A stretch of DNA of 52,333 nt from Goekera deserti (GCF_010685995.1 NZ_JAAGWK010000003.1:1-52333); one strand, 5' to 3'. Positions 38,022 through 48,092 are shown, numbered from the stretch's first letter. Program-made: numbers and translations. Notes: generated by a model from the letters alone, not told the origin.

Positions 38022-39404
38022 TCAGGCGGCCGAGCTGTCCGACCCGGTCGCCTGCGTGGCCCGCCACGCGGACGTCAGGACCCGGTCGCCGTCCACGCGC
38101 TCACCCAGGTCCGGGTGCCGGCGCGGTCCGGGCAGTGTCGGCGGCACCGTCGTCCGCGTCCCTGCACGGCGTCCGTGCTCGCCGGAGAGCGCGGGCGCAG
38201 GAGCCGCCACGGCCAGGTCGGCAGCGGGCGCACTCCGGGCCCAACGGCCGGGCCCGCGGTCGCGCAGCCAGAGCCGCGACGGCTCCTCGACGAACCGGTA
38301 GCAGAGGTGCGCCAGGACGAAGGACCCGAGGAACACCTGCGGCGCCAGCAGTGTCTGCAGCGGGGTGCCGGGCGCGACGGTCGGGTACCACTCCATGGCG
38401 CTGCGGAAGACCTCGAACACCGGGATGTGCACCAGGTAGAGGCTGAACGAGATGCGGCCGCCGTGCACGAGCGCGTCGGTCCCGAGGGCCCGCGCGAGGC
38501 CACCCCGGGAGATGGCGAGCGCCCCGACGAGCACCGGGAACAGGACGACGACGATCCCGCCGAAATTGTTCTCACCACCGCCGCGCTGGAAACCCCACCA
38601 CAGGCCGAGCAGGATCTGTGCCAGCGCAGCGATCGCCACCCGGGAGCCGATGAGCTGGACACGTGGGGTGATCCTCAGGCGCCGGACCGCCAGGCACGTC
38701 AGGGCCCCGGCGGCGAACCCGCCGCCGATGCGCACCGCCCAGCTCCACGGGTAGTACGGGTCACCCACGGTCAGGCAGCGCCAGGCGATCGGCGCCAGGC
38801 AGAGCACGGCCAGTGTCATGAGCACCGGCGCCGGGAGTCGACGCAGGCGCCAGAGGACCAGCACGACGAGGGGGAAGCAGACGTACGCCGCCCACTCCGC
38901 GCTGATGGACCAGCCCGGTCCCACCCACGAGGACCCGTCGAAGGCCGACTGGTCCCACAACTGCACCATGAGCAGCTGCTCGATGTAGTGCTCGACGTCC
39001 ACGACGGGTTGGACGGCCTGGAAGGCGGCAGCGCCTTCCCCGACACGACCGGCCCGGTAGACCAACCAGCCGCCGAACAACGTGGTGACGAGTGCGTAGA
39101 CCGGCCACACCCGGCAGATGCGGGCCCAGCAGAACCCGACGAACGAGCGCACGGTCGGGCGGGCACCCATCTTGTCCAGGTAGGACAACGTGATGACGAA
39201 CCCGCTGAGCACGAAGAACAGGTCGACCCCGAGCGCACCGGTGTTGAGCAGCGGCCGCCACGGCTCCCACACGAAACGGTACGACTCACCCGGGGTGAAC
39301 ATGAAGTGGAAGGCGACGACCCACACCGCGGCCACGATGCGCAGGCCGGTGAGCGCCTTGATCTCCCCGCGCAGCGGACTGTCCGTGGACGGTGCTTCAG
39401 TCAT
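38022..39404 (-). CDS. Acyltransferase-3 family membrane protein
   Basis: 460 residues from ATG 39404, with GGGGGA about 6 nt upstream. The family signature is IKALTGLRIVAAVWVVAFHFMF, with the conserved His, and VDLFFVLSGFVITLSYLDK. About ten membrane segments follow. It probably O-acylates a membrane-linked glycan. It is not closely tied to its neighbours, being 119 bp downstream of sbcD's start on the same strand but with its own upstream gap. The C-terminal 60 residues are Arg/Pro/Thr-rich. Confidence 0.85.
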   Translation of the reverse strand: MTEAPSTDSPLRGEIKALTGLRIVAAVWVVAFHFMFTPGESYRFVWEPWRPLLNTGALGVDLFFVLSGFVITLSYLDKMGARPTVRSFVGFCWARICRVWPVYALVTTLFGGWLVYRAGRVGEGAAAFQAVQPVVDVEHYIEQLLMVQLWDQSAFDGSSWVGPGWSISAEWAAYVCFPLVVLVLWRLRRLPAPVLMTLAVLCLAPIAWRCLTVGDPYYPWSWAVRIGGGFAAGALTCLAVRRLRITPRVQLIGSRVAIAALAQILLGLWWGFQRGGGENNFGGIVVVLFPVLVGALAISRGGLARALGTDALVHGGRISFSLYLVHIPVFEVFRSAMEWYPTVAPGTPLQTLLAPQVFLGSFVLAHLCYRFVEEPSRLWLRDRGPGRWARSAPAADLAVAAPAPALSGEHGRRAGTRTTVPPTLPGPRRHPDLGERVDGDRVLTSAWRATQATGSDSSAA

Positions 39405-39830
39405 CGAGATCCCCCGGTGGTGCGTCAGTTTCCTGGATCGCGCGGCGTCCCGGGGTGGCAGCTGCTCGTGCGCGCGGACCTCGGGGACCGGCCTGGGTCG
39501 ACCGTAGGCGGCGGGACAGTGCTGGTTGAAGTCGAAACCGCCACAAAGCAAACGCGGAGTGTTAGCTGAAGATGACTATTTGTGACAGGACATCGCGCCA
39601 GTGACCTAGGGGACAGTCGAGCACGACGAGACTGGTGATGCGCCTGTGGGCGCTCCCCGATGACCGCCGTCCGACTGTGTCCACCCGTCGGGACAGCAGA
39701 CCGGCGAGCATGACGACGGAACGGTCCGAGGTGCACCGGTTCTCCGGGTCCGGCCGGACAGATGTCCCGGCTGCAGGGACACCCCGGCGCGTGACCGGCT
39801 CCAGGACCGGGCGGACCCGCTGAGCGTCGT
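39405..39830. other. 426-bp intergenic region, no gene recognised
   Basis: Between the acyltransferase (start 39404) and the PH-domain gene (end 39831). A stretch around 39530-39590 is clearly less GC-rich than the rest and may hold the acyltransferase promoter. A 62-codon plus-strand frame (39635-39823) has neither a ribosome-binding site nor family resemblance, so I do not call it. Confidence 0.5.
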
Positions 39831-40442
39831 TCAGCGGGTGCGGCGGCGGTCCCGCCGGTCGCCCCGGGAGCGGTCGTCCGGGTGGTGGTCGTCGTCGTAC
39901 GGGTCGTCGCGGTACGCCTCGCCGATGTAGCCGGCGCTCTCCTGCGCCCGCCGGTCGGCGTCCTCCTCGATCATGTGGTTCAGCAGCTGCTGGACCTCCT
40001 CGCTGTGGCCGATCGCCGACAGCACGGTGGCGCCGTTGTCCCCGGCCGACTCGATGGTCAGCGTCCCGGAGTTGACGACCCGGTCCCACAGCGACTGCCG
40101 GTAGGAGACGTCGGTGATCCGGGACAGCCCGATGTCCCGGCCGGTGCGGGACAGGATGCCCGTGCGGAACAGCAGCCGGTGCGTGGTGATCACGTAGTGC
40201 GTCGTCCGCCAGCGCAGCAGCGGGACGGCGACGAACACCAGGCCGAGGACGACGGCGACCGCGCCGATCACGAGCCGGGCGAGGGCCTGGTCGTCGCCCT
40301 CGGGCACCAGCGCCGCGCCGAACGAGCCGCCGCCGACGAGGACCAGGAACAGCACGACCGGCCGGAAGAGCGTCAGCCAGTGCGGGTGCAGGTGCCGGAC
40401 GACCTGCTCGTCGGGGCCGAGGATCCTGTCCGGGTACGCCAC
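39831..40442 (-). CDS. PH-domain membrane protein (bacterial PH/YdbT-like)
   Basis: 203 residues from a GTG at 40442. DEQVVRHLHPHWLTLFRP leads into two hydrophobic segments (FLVLVGGGSFGAALV and VIGAVAVVLGLVFVAVPLL), then the PH-like WRTTHYVITTHRLLFRTGILSRTGRDIGLSRITDVSYRQSLWDRVV. The tail is Asp/Arg-rich (DDDHHPDDRSRGDRR). Function unknown. It is the position equivalent of Rv3278c beside birA. Confidence 0.88.
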   Translation of the reverse strand: MAYPDRILGPDEQVVRHLHPHWLTLFRPVVLFLVLVGGGSFGAALVPEGDDQALARLVIGAVAVVLGLVFVAVPLLRWRTTHYVITTHRLLFRTGILSRTGRDIGLSRITDVSYRQSLWDRVVNSGTLTIESAGDNGATVLSAIGHSEEVQQLLNHMIEEDADRRAQESAGYIGEAYRDDPYDDDHHPDDRSRGDRRDRRRTR

Positions 40443-40474
40443 CGCGCCAGGATGACCCACCTCCTCCTCCGCCG

Positions 40475-41335
40475 TCACCCACCCCCGGCGGCTCGGCGCA
40501 CGTGTCGGACGTCGCCGGAGGCCAGCTCCAGCAGGCCGTCGGGGGTGCGGACCACCAGGCGGCCATCCCAGTCGACCGCCTCGGCGACCCCGTCGACCAC
40601 CGAGCCGTCGGGCAGCGTGACGGTGACCGTGGTGCCGACGGTGGAGGACCAGGCCAGGTAGTCGGCCGCGAGGCCGGACCGGACCGGGTCGCCCAGGCAC
40701 GCCACCCAGTCGCGGTAGCGCCGCTCGAAGGAGCGCAGCAGGCCCAGCAGCACCGGCCCGCGGTCGATCGTGCGCCCGGCGACCAGCGCCAGGGAGGTGC
40801 CGCCCTCGGGCAGCTCGTCGGCCCGGGTGGACACGTTGAGCCCGACCCCGACGACCACGGCCCCGCCGTGCGCCTCGGCCAGGATGCCGGCCAGCTTGGC
40901 GCCGTCCAGGGCCAGCAGGTCGTTGGGCCACTTCAGCGACGGGCGCACGTCGGCGACCTCGGCGACGGCCTCGGCCAGCGCCACCCCGGTGAGCAGCGGC
41001 AGCCAGCCGCGCCGCGCGGCCGGCACGTCGGGGCGCAGCAGCACCGACACCGTGATCCCGGCCCGCGGCGGGGAGGCCCAGCGGCGGTCCAGCCGGCCGC
41101 GCCCGGCGTCCTGGTGCTCGGCGACGAGCACGGTGCCCTCGGGGGTGAGGGGCTCCCCGTCCGGCCCCGTCGCGGCCGCCTGCTCGACCAGCGCGGCGTT
41201 CGTGGAGCCGATCTCGGCCACCACCTGGACTCCTGTCCAGAACGACCCGTCCCGGCGCAGGACGGCCTGCAGCGCAGCGGCGTCCAGGGTGGGGCGGTCG
41301 AGATCGGACCAACGTGATGTGGGGCTCTCCGGCAC
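40475..41335 (-). CDS. birA: Biotin--[acetyl-CoA-carboxylase] ligase, monofunctional
   Basis: 286 residues from a GTG at 41335. [31 protein letters not shown] (biotinyl-AMP loop GRGRxxR) and [19 protein letters not shown] mark the catalytic core; a small C-terminal SH3-like domain follows. No N-terminal DNA-binding domain is present, so it should not act as the biotin repressor. It would biotinylate the AccA subunit encoded nearby. It is divergent from accD over a shared promoter. Confidence 0.96.
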   Translation of the reverse strand: MPESPTSRWSDLDRPTLDAAALQAVLRRDGSFWTGVQVVAEIGSTNAALVEQAAATGPDGEPLTPEGTVLVAEHQDAGRGRLDRRWASPPRAGITVSVLLRPDVPAARRGWLPLLTGVALAEAVAEVADVRPSLKWPNDLLALDGAKLAGILAEAHGGAVVVGVGLNVSTRADELPEGGTSLALVAGRTIDRGPVLLGLLRSFERRYRDWVACLGDPVRSGLAADYLAWSSTVGTTVTVTLPDGSVVDGVAEAVDWDGRLVVRTPDGLLELASGDVRHVRRAAGGG

Positions 41336-41355
41336 CTCCCTTACGCTACCGACCG
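41336..41355. promoter_or_regulatory. Bidirectional promoter with overlapping -10 boxes, birA/accD
   Basis: TTACGCTACC at 41341-41350 contains TACGCT on the plus strand (41342-41347) and TAGCGT on the minus strand (41348-41343). Both fit TAnnnT and share five bases. The minus box is 7 nt from the birA GTG, and the plus box is 8 nt from an ATG at 41356. No further -35 boxes are clear. Confidence 0.5.
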
Positions 41356-41406
41356 ATGACCGGGGCGCCCACGACGAGCGCCGAGTGGAAGGCAGGGCTC
41401 AGATGA
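41356..41406 (+). CDS. Candidate 16-codon leader peptide upstream of accD
   Basis: ATG 41356 opens a frame [16 protein letters not shown] that ends in TGA at 41404-41406, overlapping the accD ATG (41403-41405) as ATGA. The ATG is 8 nt after a plus-strand -10, so it would be leaderless. The accD ribosome-binding site (GGAAGG/AGGG) lies inside it. It resembles the 4-bp coupling used elsewhere in the window. No family known; it may be chance. Confidence 0.35.
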   Translation: MTGAPTTSAEWKAGLR

Positions 41407-43031
41407 CGGCGACAGAGCTCGAGAGCGCCGGGGAGCACGTCCCGGACGACATCGACATCCACACCACCGCAGGTCGTCTGGCCGACTTCGAGCGCCGCCG
41501 CCACGAGGCGCTGCACGCCGGGTCGGAGAAGGCGGTGGAGAAGCAGCACGCCGCCGGCAAGATGACCGCCCGCGAGCGGATCGAGGCACTGCTGGACCCG
41601 GGCTCGTTCACCGAGCTCGACGAGTTCGCCCGGCACCGCTCCACCAACTTCGGGATGGACGCCAAGCGGCCCTTCGGCGACGGCGTGGTCACCGGGTACG
41701 GCACCATCGACGGCCGCCCGGTCTGCGTGTTCTCCCAGGACGTCGCCGTCTTCGGCGGCAGCCTCGGCGAGGTGTACGGCGAGAAGATCGTCAAGGTGCT
41801 CGACCTCGCGATCCGGAACGGCTGCCCGGTCATCGGCATCAACGAGGGCGGGGGCGCCCGCATCCAGGAGGGTGTGGTCTCCCTCGGCCTCTACGGCGAG
41901 ATCTTCCAGCGCAACGTGCACGCCTCCGGCGTCGTCCCGCAGATCTCGCTGGTCATGGGCGCCGCGGCCGGTGGGCACGTCTACTCCCCCGCGCTGACCG
42001 ACTTCATCGTGATGGTCGACGAGACCAGCCAGATGTTCATCACCGGCCCCGACGTGGTGAAGACGGTGACCGGCGAGGACGTGACGCTGGAGGAGCTGGG
42101 CGGGGCGCGGACGCACAACACGAAGTCCGGCGTCGCCCACTACCTGGCCGAGGACGAGGCCGACGCCCTGGACTACGTCAAGGCGCTGCTGTCCTACCTG
42201 CCCAGCAACAACCTGGACCCGCTGCCGGCGATCGACGTCGCACCGGTCGACGTCGCGCTGCCCGAGGCGCTGACCGACACCGACCTCGAGCTGGACACCT
42301 TCATCCCGGACTCGACCAACACGCCCTACGACATGCACACCGTCATCGAGCACGTGCTCGACGACGGCGAGTTCCTCGAGGTGCAGGCGCTGTGGGCGCC
42401 CAACATCCTGATCGGCTACGGCCGGGTCGAGGGCCGCCCGGTCGGCGTCGTGGCCAACCAGCCCACCCAGTTCGCCGGCACCCTGGACATCGACGCCAGC
42501 GAGAAGGCCGCCCGCTTCGTGCGCACCTGCGACGCCTTCAACGTCCCGGTGCTGACCTTCGTCGACGTCCCCGGCTTCCTGCCCGGCACCTCCCAGGAGT
42601 GGGAGGGCATCATCCGCCGCGGCGCGAAGCTCATCTACGCCTACGCCGAGGCCACCGTCCCGCTGGTCACCGTGATCACCCGCAAGGCCTACGGCGGCGC
42701 GTACGACGTCATGGGCTCCAAGCACCTGGGCGCCGACGTGAACCTGGCCTGGCCGACGGCCCAGATCGCCGTCGTCGGGGCGCAGGGGGCCGTCGGGATC
42801 CTGTACCGCAAGGAGCTCGCCGCCGCCGACGACCCGGCCGCCCGCCGCGCCGAGCTGGTCTCCGAGTACGAGGACACCCTCGCCAACCCCTACATCGCCG
42901 CCGACCGCGGGTACGTCGACGCGGTCATCCCGCCGTCGCACACCCGCATCCAGGTGGTGCGGGCGCTGCGGCTGCTGGCCAACAAGCGCCAGACGCTGCC
43001 CCCGAAGAAGCACGGGAACATCCCGCTGTGA
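41403..43031 (+). CDS. accD: Acyl-CoA carboxylase beta (carboxyltransferase) subunit, AccD5/PccB type
   Basis: 542 residues. [83 protein letters not shown] and [25 protein letters not shown] match mycobacterial AccD5 closely, ending [10 protein letters not shown]. It transfers CO2 from carboxybiotin to acetyl- or propionyl-CoA. accE and accA follow, giving a complete complex with the biotin ligase opposite. The two oxyanion-hole loops (GGGAR, GGAY) are intact. Confidence 0.97.
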   Translation: MTATELESAGEHVPDDIDIHTTAGRLADFERRRHEALHAGSEKAVEKQHAAGKMTARERIEALLDPGSFTELDEFARHRSTNFGMDAKRPFGDGVVTGYGTIDGRPVCVFSQDVAVFGGSLGEVYGEKIVKVLDLAIRNGCPVIGINEGGGARIQEGVVSLGLYGEIFQRNVHASGVVPQISLVMGAAAGGHVYSPALTDFIVMVDETSQMFITGPDVVKTVTGEDVTLEELGGARTHNTKSGVAHYLAEDEADALDYVKALLSYLPSNNLDPLPAIDVAPVDVALPEALTDTDLELDTFIPDSTNTPYDMHTVIEHVLDDGEFLEVQALWAPNILIGYGRVEGRPVGVVANQPTQFAGTLDIDASEKAARFVRTCDAFNVPVLTFVDVPGFLPGTSQEWEGIIRRGAKLIYAYAEATVPLVTVITRKAYGGAYDVMGSKHLGADVNLAWPTAQIAVVGAQGAVGILYRKELAAADDPAARRAELVSEYEDTLANPYIAADRGYVDAVIPPSHTRIQVVRALRLLANKRQTLPPKKHGNIPL

Positions 43032-43336
43032 CACTGCCGTCCTCCGGACGGCACCGCGACCAGGTGCCGTCCCCAGCAGCAGGAGCGAGCCCGTCGCTCG
43101 ATCGCGGCGACACTGCGGGCCCGCACTCCTCGCGACCGTTCCTGACGGTGCTCCGGGGGCAGCCCACCGACGAGGAGCTGGCGGCGCTCACCGCGGTCGT
43201 CGCCGCCCTGGCGCAGTCCGGCGGCCCGCGCCGCCGGCCCACCCCGGTGGGCGCCTGGGCCTCCCGCGCCGACCTGGTGCGCACCCCCCTGAGCCCGGGC
43301 CCCGGCGGCTGGCGTGCGTCAGGACGGTTCTCGTGA
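43028..43336 (+). CDS. accE: Acyl-CoA carboxylase epsilon subunit
   Basis: 102 residues from a GTG at 43028 overlapping the accD stop (GTGA). The core [24 protein letters not shown] is the AccE motif, with [11 protein letters not shown] toward the end. The N-terminal 35 residues are variable. AccE stabilises the alpha-beta assembly of actinobacterial acyl-CoA carboxylases. Confidence 0.92.
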   Translation: MTLPSSGRHRDQVPSPAAGASPSLDRGDTAGPHSSRPFLTVLRGQPTDEELAALTAVVAALAQSGGPRRRPTPVGAWASRADLVRTPLSPGPGGWRASGRFS

Positions 43337-43968
43337 CCGACGTCGTGGTCCCGCCGGGGCGGGCCCGGGACCGCCGGCTCGTGCTCGCGTCCGCCTCGCC
43401 GGCCCGGCTGAACCTGCTCCGGCAGGCCGGGCTCGCCCCCGAGGTCGTCGTCAGCGGCGTGGACGAGCAGGCGGTCACCGCACCCCGGGTCGCCGAGCTG
43501 GTCGCGCTGCTGGCCTCCGCGAAGGCGTCGGCGGTGGCCCGGCGGGAGACCGACGCCCTGGTGATCGGTTGCGACTCGCTGCTGGAGTTCCGCGGCCGGC
43601 CCTACGGCAAGCCCACCGACGCCGCCGACGCCCGGCTGCGCTGGCAGCGGATGGCCGGGCACAGCGGCACGCTGCACACCGGCCAGGCCCTGTTCGAGGT
43701 CAAGGACGGCGCGATCACCGTGCGCACCGTGGGTGTCTCCACGACCGAGGTGTACTTCGCCACGCCCACCGAACGGGAGATCGACGCCTACGTGGCCAGC
43801 GGGGAGCCGCTGGCCGTCGCCGGCGCCTTCACCCTGGACGGGCTGGGCGCGTCGTTCGTCCGCCGCGTCGAGGGCGACCCGGCCGCCGTCGTGGGGCTGT
43901 CGCTGCAGCTGCTGCGCACCCAGCTGGCCCGGGTCGGCCTGACCGTCACCGACCTGTGGCGGCGCTGA
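43333..43968 (+). CDS. maf: Maf-family nucleotide pyrophosphatase
   Basis: 211 residues from a GTG at 43333 overlapping the accE stop (GTGA). [37 protein letters not shown] and [19 protein letters not shown] are the Maf signatures. It hydrolyses noncanonical or damaged NTPs. Presence between accE and accA repeats the M. tuberculosis order (Rv3282). Confidence 0.94.
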   Translation: MTDVVVPPGRARDRRLVLASASPARLNLLRQAGLAPEVVVSGVDEQAVTAPRVAELVALLASAKASAVARRETDALVIGCDSLLEFRGRPYGKPTDAADARLRWQRMAGHSGTLHTGQALFEVKDGAITVRTVGVSTTEVYFATPTEREIDAYVASGEPLAVAGAFTLDGLGASFVRRVEGDPAAVVGLSLQLLRTQLARVGLTVTDLWRR

Positions 43969-44038
43969 CCCACACCACCCGGGGCCCGGTCGACCGGGCG
44001 CCGGACAACCGCAGTTCCACTTCGAGGGAGGCACGTCG

Positions 44039-45808
44039 GTGCAGAAGGTCCTGATCGCCAACCGTGGCGAGATCGCCGTCCGGGTGGCACGCGCGTGCAA
44101 GGACGCGGGGCTCACCAGCGTCGCCGTGTACGCCGACACCGACCGGGACGCCCTGCACGTGCGGGTGGCCGACGAGGCCTTCGCCCTCGGCGGCACCACA
44201 CCGGGCGAGTCCTACCTCGTCATCGAGAAGATCCTGGACGCCGCCCGGCAGTCCGGTGCCGACGCGGTGCACCCCGGCTACGGGTTCCTGTCGGAGAACG
44301 CCGCCTTCGCCCAGGCCGTGATCGACGCCGGGCTCACCTGGATCGGCCCCTCCCCCGACGCGATCGTCGCCCTCGGGGACAAGGTCGCCGCCCGGCACAT
44401 CGCCATGGCCGCCGGCGCCCCGCTGGTGCCCGGCACCAAGGACCCGGTCTCCGGTCCCGACGAGGTGGTCGCGTTCGCCGAGGAGCACGGCCTGCCGGTG
44501 GCGATCAAGGCCGCGTTCGGCGGGGGTGGCCGCGGGCTGAAGGTCGCCCGCACGCTGGAGGAGATCCCGGAGCTGTTCGACTCCGCCGTCCGCGAGGCCG
44601 TGTCCGCGTTCGGCCGGGGCGAGTGCTTCGTCGAGCGGTTCCTGGACAAGCCCCGGCACGTCGAGGCCCAGGTGCTGGCCGACACGCACGGCACCGTCGT
44701 CGTCGTCGGCACCCGGGACTGCTCGCTGCAGCGGCGCAACCAGAAGCTCGTCGAGGAGGCCCCGGCGCCGTTCCTCACCGCCGAGCAGCGCGAGCGCATC
44801 CACAGCTCGGCCAAGGCCATCTGCAAGGGCGCGGACTACGTCGGCGCCGGCACGGTGGAGTACCTGGTCGGCGTGGACGGGTCGATCTCCTTCCTGGAGG
44901 TGAACACCCGCCTGCAGGTCGAGCACCCGGTCAGCGAGGAGACCTCCGGCATCGACCTGGTGCTCCAGCAGTTCCGGATCGCCCAGGGTCTGCCGCTGGA
45001 GATCACCGAGGACCCGACGCCGCGCGGCCACAGCTTCGAGTTCCGGATCAACGCCGAGGACGCCGGCCGCGGCTTCCTGCCCGCCCCCGGCCCGGTCACC
45101 GCGCTGCAGGTGCCGCAGGGCCCCGGGGTGCGCTGGGACTCCGGCGTAGAGGCCGGCGGCGAGGTGGCCGGCGCGTTCGACTCGATGCTGGCCAAGCTGA
45201 TCGTCACCGGCGCCACCCGGGAGGAGGCGCTGGCCCGCTCCCGCCGCGCCCTGGACGAGCTGGTGGTCGAGGGCATGGCGACGGTCATCCCCTTCCACCG
45301 CGCCGTGGTGCGCGACGAGGCCTTCACCAGCGAGCCGTTCTCGGTGCACACCCGCTGGATCGAGACCGAGTGGGACAACCAGGTCCCGGCCTACGGCGCG
45401 GCCGCTCCCGGCGAGGAGCCCGAGCCGCGGCAGACCGTCGTCGTCGAGGTGGGTGGACGCCGGCTCGAGGTGTCGCTGCCCGCGGGCCTCGCGGCCGGTG
45501 GCGGGGGCGGGGCCGGCGCGCCTGCCGGTGCGGCGGCCAAGCCGCGCCGGCGCAGCGGCGGCGGGGGCGGCTCGGCCGCGTCCGGGGACTCCTTGACCTC
45601 GCCCATGCAGGGCACCATCGTCAAGGTCGCCGTCACCGACGGCGCCACGGTGGCCGCCGGTGACCTGGTGGTGGTGCTGGAGGCCATGAAGATGGAGCAG
45701 CCGATCACCGCGCACAAGGCCGGCACCGTCTCCGGCCTCGCGGCCGAGGTCGGGGCCGCGGTCACCAGCGGCGCGCTGCTCTGCACGATCACCGACCCGG
45801 CCGGCTGA
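44039..45808 (+). CDS. accA: Acyl-CoA carboxylase alpha subunit (biotin carboxylase + BCCP)
   Basis: 589 residues from a GTG at 44039, preceded by GAGGGAGG. Biotin carboxylase domain: [43 protein letters not shown] (ATP grasp loop), [15 protein letters not shown] Gly/Ala-rich linker (about 480-520) leads to the BCCP domain with [10 protein letters not shown] and EAMKMEQPI, biotinylated at Lys 551. It resembles M. tuberculosis AccA3, which serves several AccD subunits. Confidence 0.97.
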   Translation: MQKVLIANRGEIAVRVARACKDAGLTSVAVYADTDRDALHVRVADEAFALGGTTPGESYLVIEKILDAARQSGADAVHPGYGFLSENAAFAQAVIDAGLTWIGPSPDAIVALGDKVAARHIAMAAGAPLVPGTKDPVSGPDEVVAFAEEHGLPVAIKAAFGGGGRGLKVARTLEEIPELFDSAVREAVSAFGRGECFVERFLDKPRHVEAQVLADTHGTVVVVGTRDCSLQRRNQKLVEEAPAPFLTAEQRERIHSSAKAICKGADYVGAGTVEYLVGVDGSISFLEVNTRLQVEHPVSEETSGIDLVLQQFRIAQGLPLEITEDPTPRGHSFEFRINAEDAGRGFLPAPGPVTALQVPQGPGVRWDSGVEAGGEVAGAFDSMLAKLIVTGATREEALARSRRALDELVVEGMATVIPFHRAVVRDEAFTSEPFSVHTRWIETEWDNQVPAYGAAAPGEEPEPRQTVVVEVGGRRLEVSLPAGLAAGGGGGAGAPAGAAAKPRRRSGGGGGSAASGDSLTSPMQGTIVKVAVTDGATVAAGDLVVVLEAMKMEQPITAHKAGTVSGLAAEVGAAVTSGALLCTITDPAG

Positions 45809-45816
45809 CCCCGGAC

Positions 45817-45910
45817 GGCCCTTCCCGAGGAAGTGGCCGCCCGACCCCGGGCGGCCACTTCCCGAGGAAGTGGCCGGCTGACCGGGGCGGCCCTTCCCGC
45901 GGAAGTGGCC
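45817..45910. terminator. Three tandem hairpins at 36-bp spacing between convergent genes
   Basis: Palindromes start at 45817, 45853 and 45889, exactly 36 bp apart. Copy 2 (45853-45875) is a perfect 10-bp stem, GGCCACTTCC/GGAAGTGGCC, around CGA; copies 1 and 3 have small changes in the left arm. They fill the 119-bp gap between accA and the metzincin gene, so a bidirectional terminator array is likely. Confidence 0.75.
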
Positions 45911-45927
45911 GCCTGACCCAGTGCGGC

Positions 45928-48027
45928 TCAGGGGCGGCGCACCCCGAGGGAGTCCAGGCCGTTGCCGTCCCAGTCGCCGGCGAAGGCCGTGTCGCCCGGG
46001 TCGCCGTAGGCCACGACCTGGTCGGCGAAGCCCGCGGTCAGGCTGAAGCGCAGGAAGTACTGGTTGTCCCGCCGCACCGCCAGGGTGTCCCCACGCTGCG
46101 CCGGCGACCAGCGCCCGACCACCACCCGGTCACCGACGTCGCCGTAGGTGAAGGTGCTGTCGGCGAACCCACTGGTGATGGTGTTGCGCACGAAGTACTG
46201 GTTGCCGCGGCGCACCGCCAGGCTGTCGGTGCCGTTGCCGTCCCAGTCGCCCACCAGCACCGCGTCACCCGGGTCGCCGTAGCTGACCACCGCGTCGGCG
46301 AAGCCACTGGTCACGCTGTTCTTCACGAAGTACTGGTTGCCGCGGCGCACCGCCAGGGTGTCGGTGCCGTTGCCGTCCCAGTCGCCGACCAGCACGGTGT
46401 CGCCCGGGTCGCCGTAGACGAACGACAGCGACGCCGGGCCGCTGCTGTTGACGTTGCGCGGGAAGAAGGTGTTCCCGCGGCGCACCATCAGGCTGTCGGA
46501 GCGGTTGCCGTCCCAGTCGCCGGAGTAGGCCATGTCGTCCGGGGCGCCGTAGCTGAGCACCACGTTGGCCCGGCCGCTGAACGAGTCGTTGAGGAAGTAG
46601 GCGGAGCCCGATCCCCCGATGTCACCGGAGCCGGCGACGGGTGCCGCGGCCCCGCCGGCCGGGGCGATCGTGACGGTGGCACCGCCCGGGCCGGCGGCGG
46701 TCACGGTCAGGGTGAAACCGCCGAGGGTCACCGGGACCCCGGTCGGGAGCGCGGCGGCGACGTCGCCGTCCCAGCCGGCGCGGCCGGAGGGGGTGGCGTC
46801 CAGCAGCAGCGAGCTGTCCGAGCCCGCCCCGAGCCGGCGCACCAGCACCCCGGTCTGCAGCGGGAAGCGCGTGCCCGGGGCACCGATCCACGCGTCCTGC
46901 CCGGCGGCCACCCGGTTCTCCAGCCAGTAGACCCGGCCGTCGGCGGCGGCCAGCCGGACCCCGCGGACGCCCGAGGCCGCCGACAGCGGGGCGAGGGACA
47001 CGGTGGTGGCCGGGCTGCCGGCGCTCAGCGCCACGGTCTCCCACGGCGGCAGCAGCCCGATCAGCGACGCCTGCGCGGCGTTCAGCGAGCCGGTGCGCTC
47101 CCAGGAGACGCCCATGACGTCGTACAGGTCGCGGTAGGCGGCGACCTGGCAGGCGCCGGTGTCGACCGCCGCGTCGCACTGCAGTCCCGAGGAGTGCCCC
47201 AGCCCGAAGTTGTGCCCCAGCTCGTGCGCGACCAGCGTCGGCACGATGTCCCGCACGTAGGCGCGGCCACCGGCCCCGATGCCGGGGGCGACCTCGGCCA
47301 GGCCGTAGCTGCAGCCCGGCTGGCTCTCGGCGGCCGCGGAGACGTACAGCAGCAGGTGCTTGCCGGGCCCTGCGGTCCAGCCGACCTTCGACGCGGCCTC
47401 CTGCCACATGCCCAGCGGGTTGCTGCAGCTGGTGGCCAGCGGCGTCCAGCCCACCGACGCGGTGACGCCGATGACGACGGCGCCGCGGCTCTGCCCGGAC
47501 CAGAACTGCGACACCGGGCCGTTGACGGTGTTCACGATCGAGTCCAGCGTGCGGCCGTCCTGCGCGACACCGGCCGGGGTGACCATCACCACGGTGACGG
47601 CGTTGGTCACCCCACCGGCGGCGGCCGCCAGGGGGACCTCCGCCGGGGGCGCGGCGACCACCGCGGCCGACAGCACGTCGCGGGCCGGCTCCACGCCGTC
47701 CTCGGTCGAGGCCTCGTCGGCGACCTCGCCGCCCAGGGTGACCCGGACGGTGGAGCCGGCGGGCAGGTCGTCGACGTCCCCGGTGGGCACCCGTACCGCG
47801 CCGTCGGCGGTCTCGACGTAGCTGAGCGGGGCGCCGTCGGTGTGCCCGGCGTGCCCCGGGTCGTCCTCGGGCTGCACCTGCACCAGCTCGCCCACGACGG
47901 TCGCGCCGGCCCCGGCCGGCAGGTCGGCGCGGGCACCGGCGGTGCCGAGCGCGAGCACGGCCCCGACCACGGCGACCGCGACGACCGACCTCGGGCGGCG
48001 GGGGGACAGCAGCGAGGGCGCGATCAC
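45928..48027 (-). CDS. Secreted metzincin-type zinc metalloprotease with five C-terminal repeats
   Basis: 699 residues from a GTG at 48027 with AAGGGAG just upstream. Signal peptide RPRSVVAVAVVGAVLALGTAGARA. The protease motif AHELGHNFGLGHSSG (HExxHxxGxxH, His 268 to His 278) and a candidate Met-turn DLYDVMGVSW place it in the metzincins. A beta-rich region (about 330-470) follows. Five units of GDWDGNGTDTLAVRRGNQYFV type end the protein, the fourth degenerate (GRWSPAQRGDT). Substrate unknown. The repeats match those of the amidase and SpoIID-like proteins. Confidence 0.88.
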   Translation of the reverse strand: MIAPSLLSPRRPRSVVAVAVVGAVLALGTAGARADLPAGAGATVVGELVQVQPEDDPGHAGHTDGAPLSYVETADGAVRVPTGDVDDLPAGSTVRVTLGGEVADEASTEDGVEPARDVLSAAVVAAPPAEVPLAAAAGGVTNAVTVVMVTPAGVAQDGRTLDSIVNTVNGPVSQFWSGQSRGAVVIGVTASVGWTPLATSCSNPLGMWQEAASKVGWTAGPGKHLLLYVSAAAESQPGCSYGLAEVAPGIGAGGRAYVRDIVPTLVAHELGHNFGLGHSSGLQCDAAVDTGACQVAAYRDLYDVMGVSWERTGSLNAAQASLIGLLPPWETVALSAGSPATTVSLAPLSAASGVRGVRLAAADGRVYWLENRVAAGQDAWIGAPGTRFPLQTGVLVRRLGAGSDSSLLLDATPSGRAGWDGDVAAALPTGVPVTLGGFTLTVTAAGPGGATVTIAPAGGAAAPVAGSGDIGGSGSAYFLNDSFSGRANVVLSYGAPDDMAYSGDWDGNRSDSLMVRRGNTFFPRNVNSSGPASLSFVYGDPGDTVLVGDWDGNGTDTLAVRRGNQYFVKNSVTSGFADAVVSYGDPGDAVLVGDWDGNGTDSLAVRRGNQYFVRNTITSGFADSTFTYGDVGDRVVVGRWSPAQRGDTLAVRRDNQYFLRFSLTAGFADQVVAYGDPGDTAFAGDWDGNGLDSLGVRRP

Positions 48028-48092
48028 GCTCTCCCTTCGGCGTCCGGGCGGTCGATGTGCAGGCGAACCCGGCACCATGTGGTGCCGGTGGC

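Noticed and set aside
39635-39823. 62-codon plus-strand frame in the acyltransferase-PH gap
   Set aside because: No ribosome-binding site, Arg/Thr-rich composition typical of shadow frames, no recognisable family.
45817-45910. 36-bp periodic repeat considered as CRISPR
   Set aside because: The whole period is conserved, with no unique spacer, and each unit is a hairpin between convergent genes.
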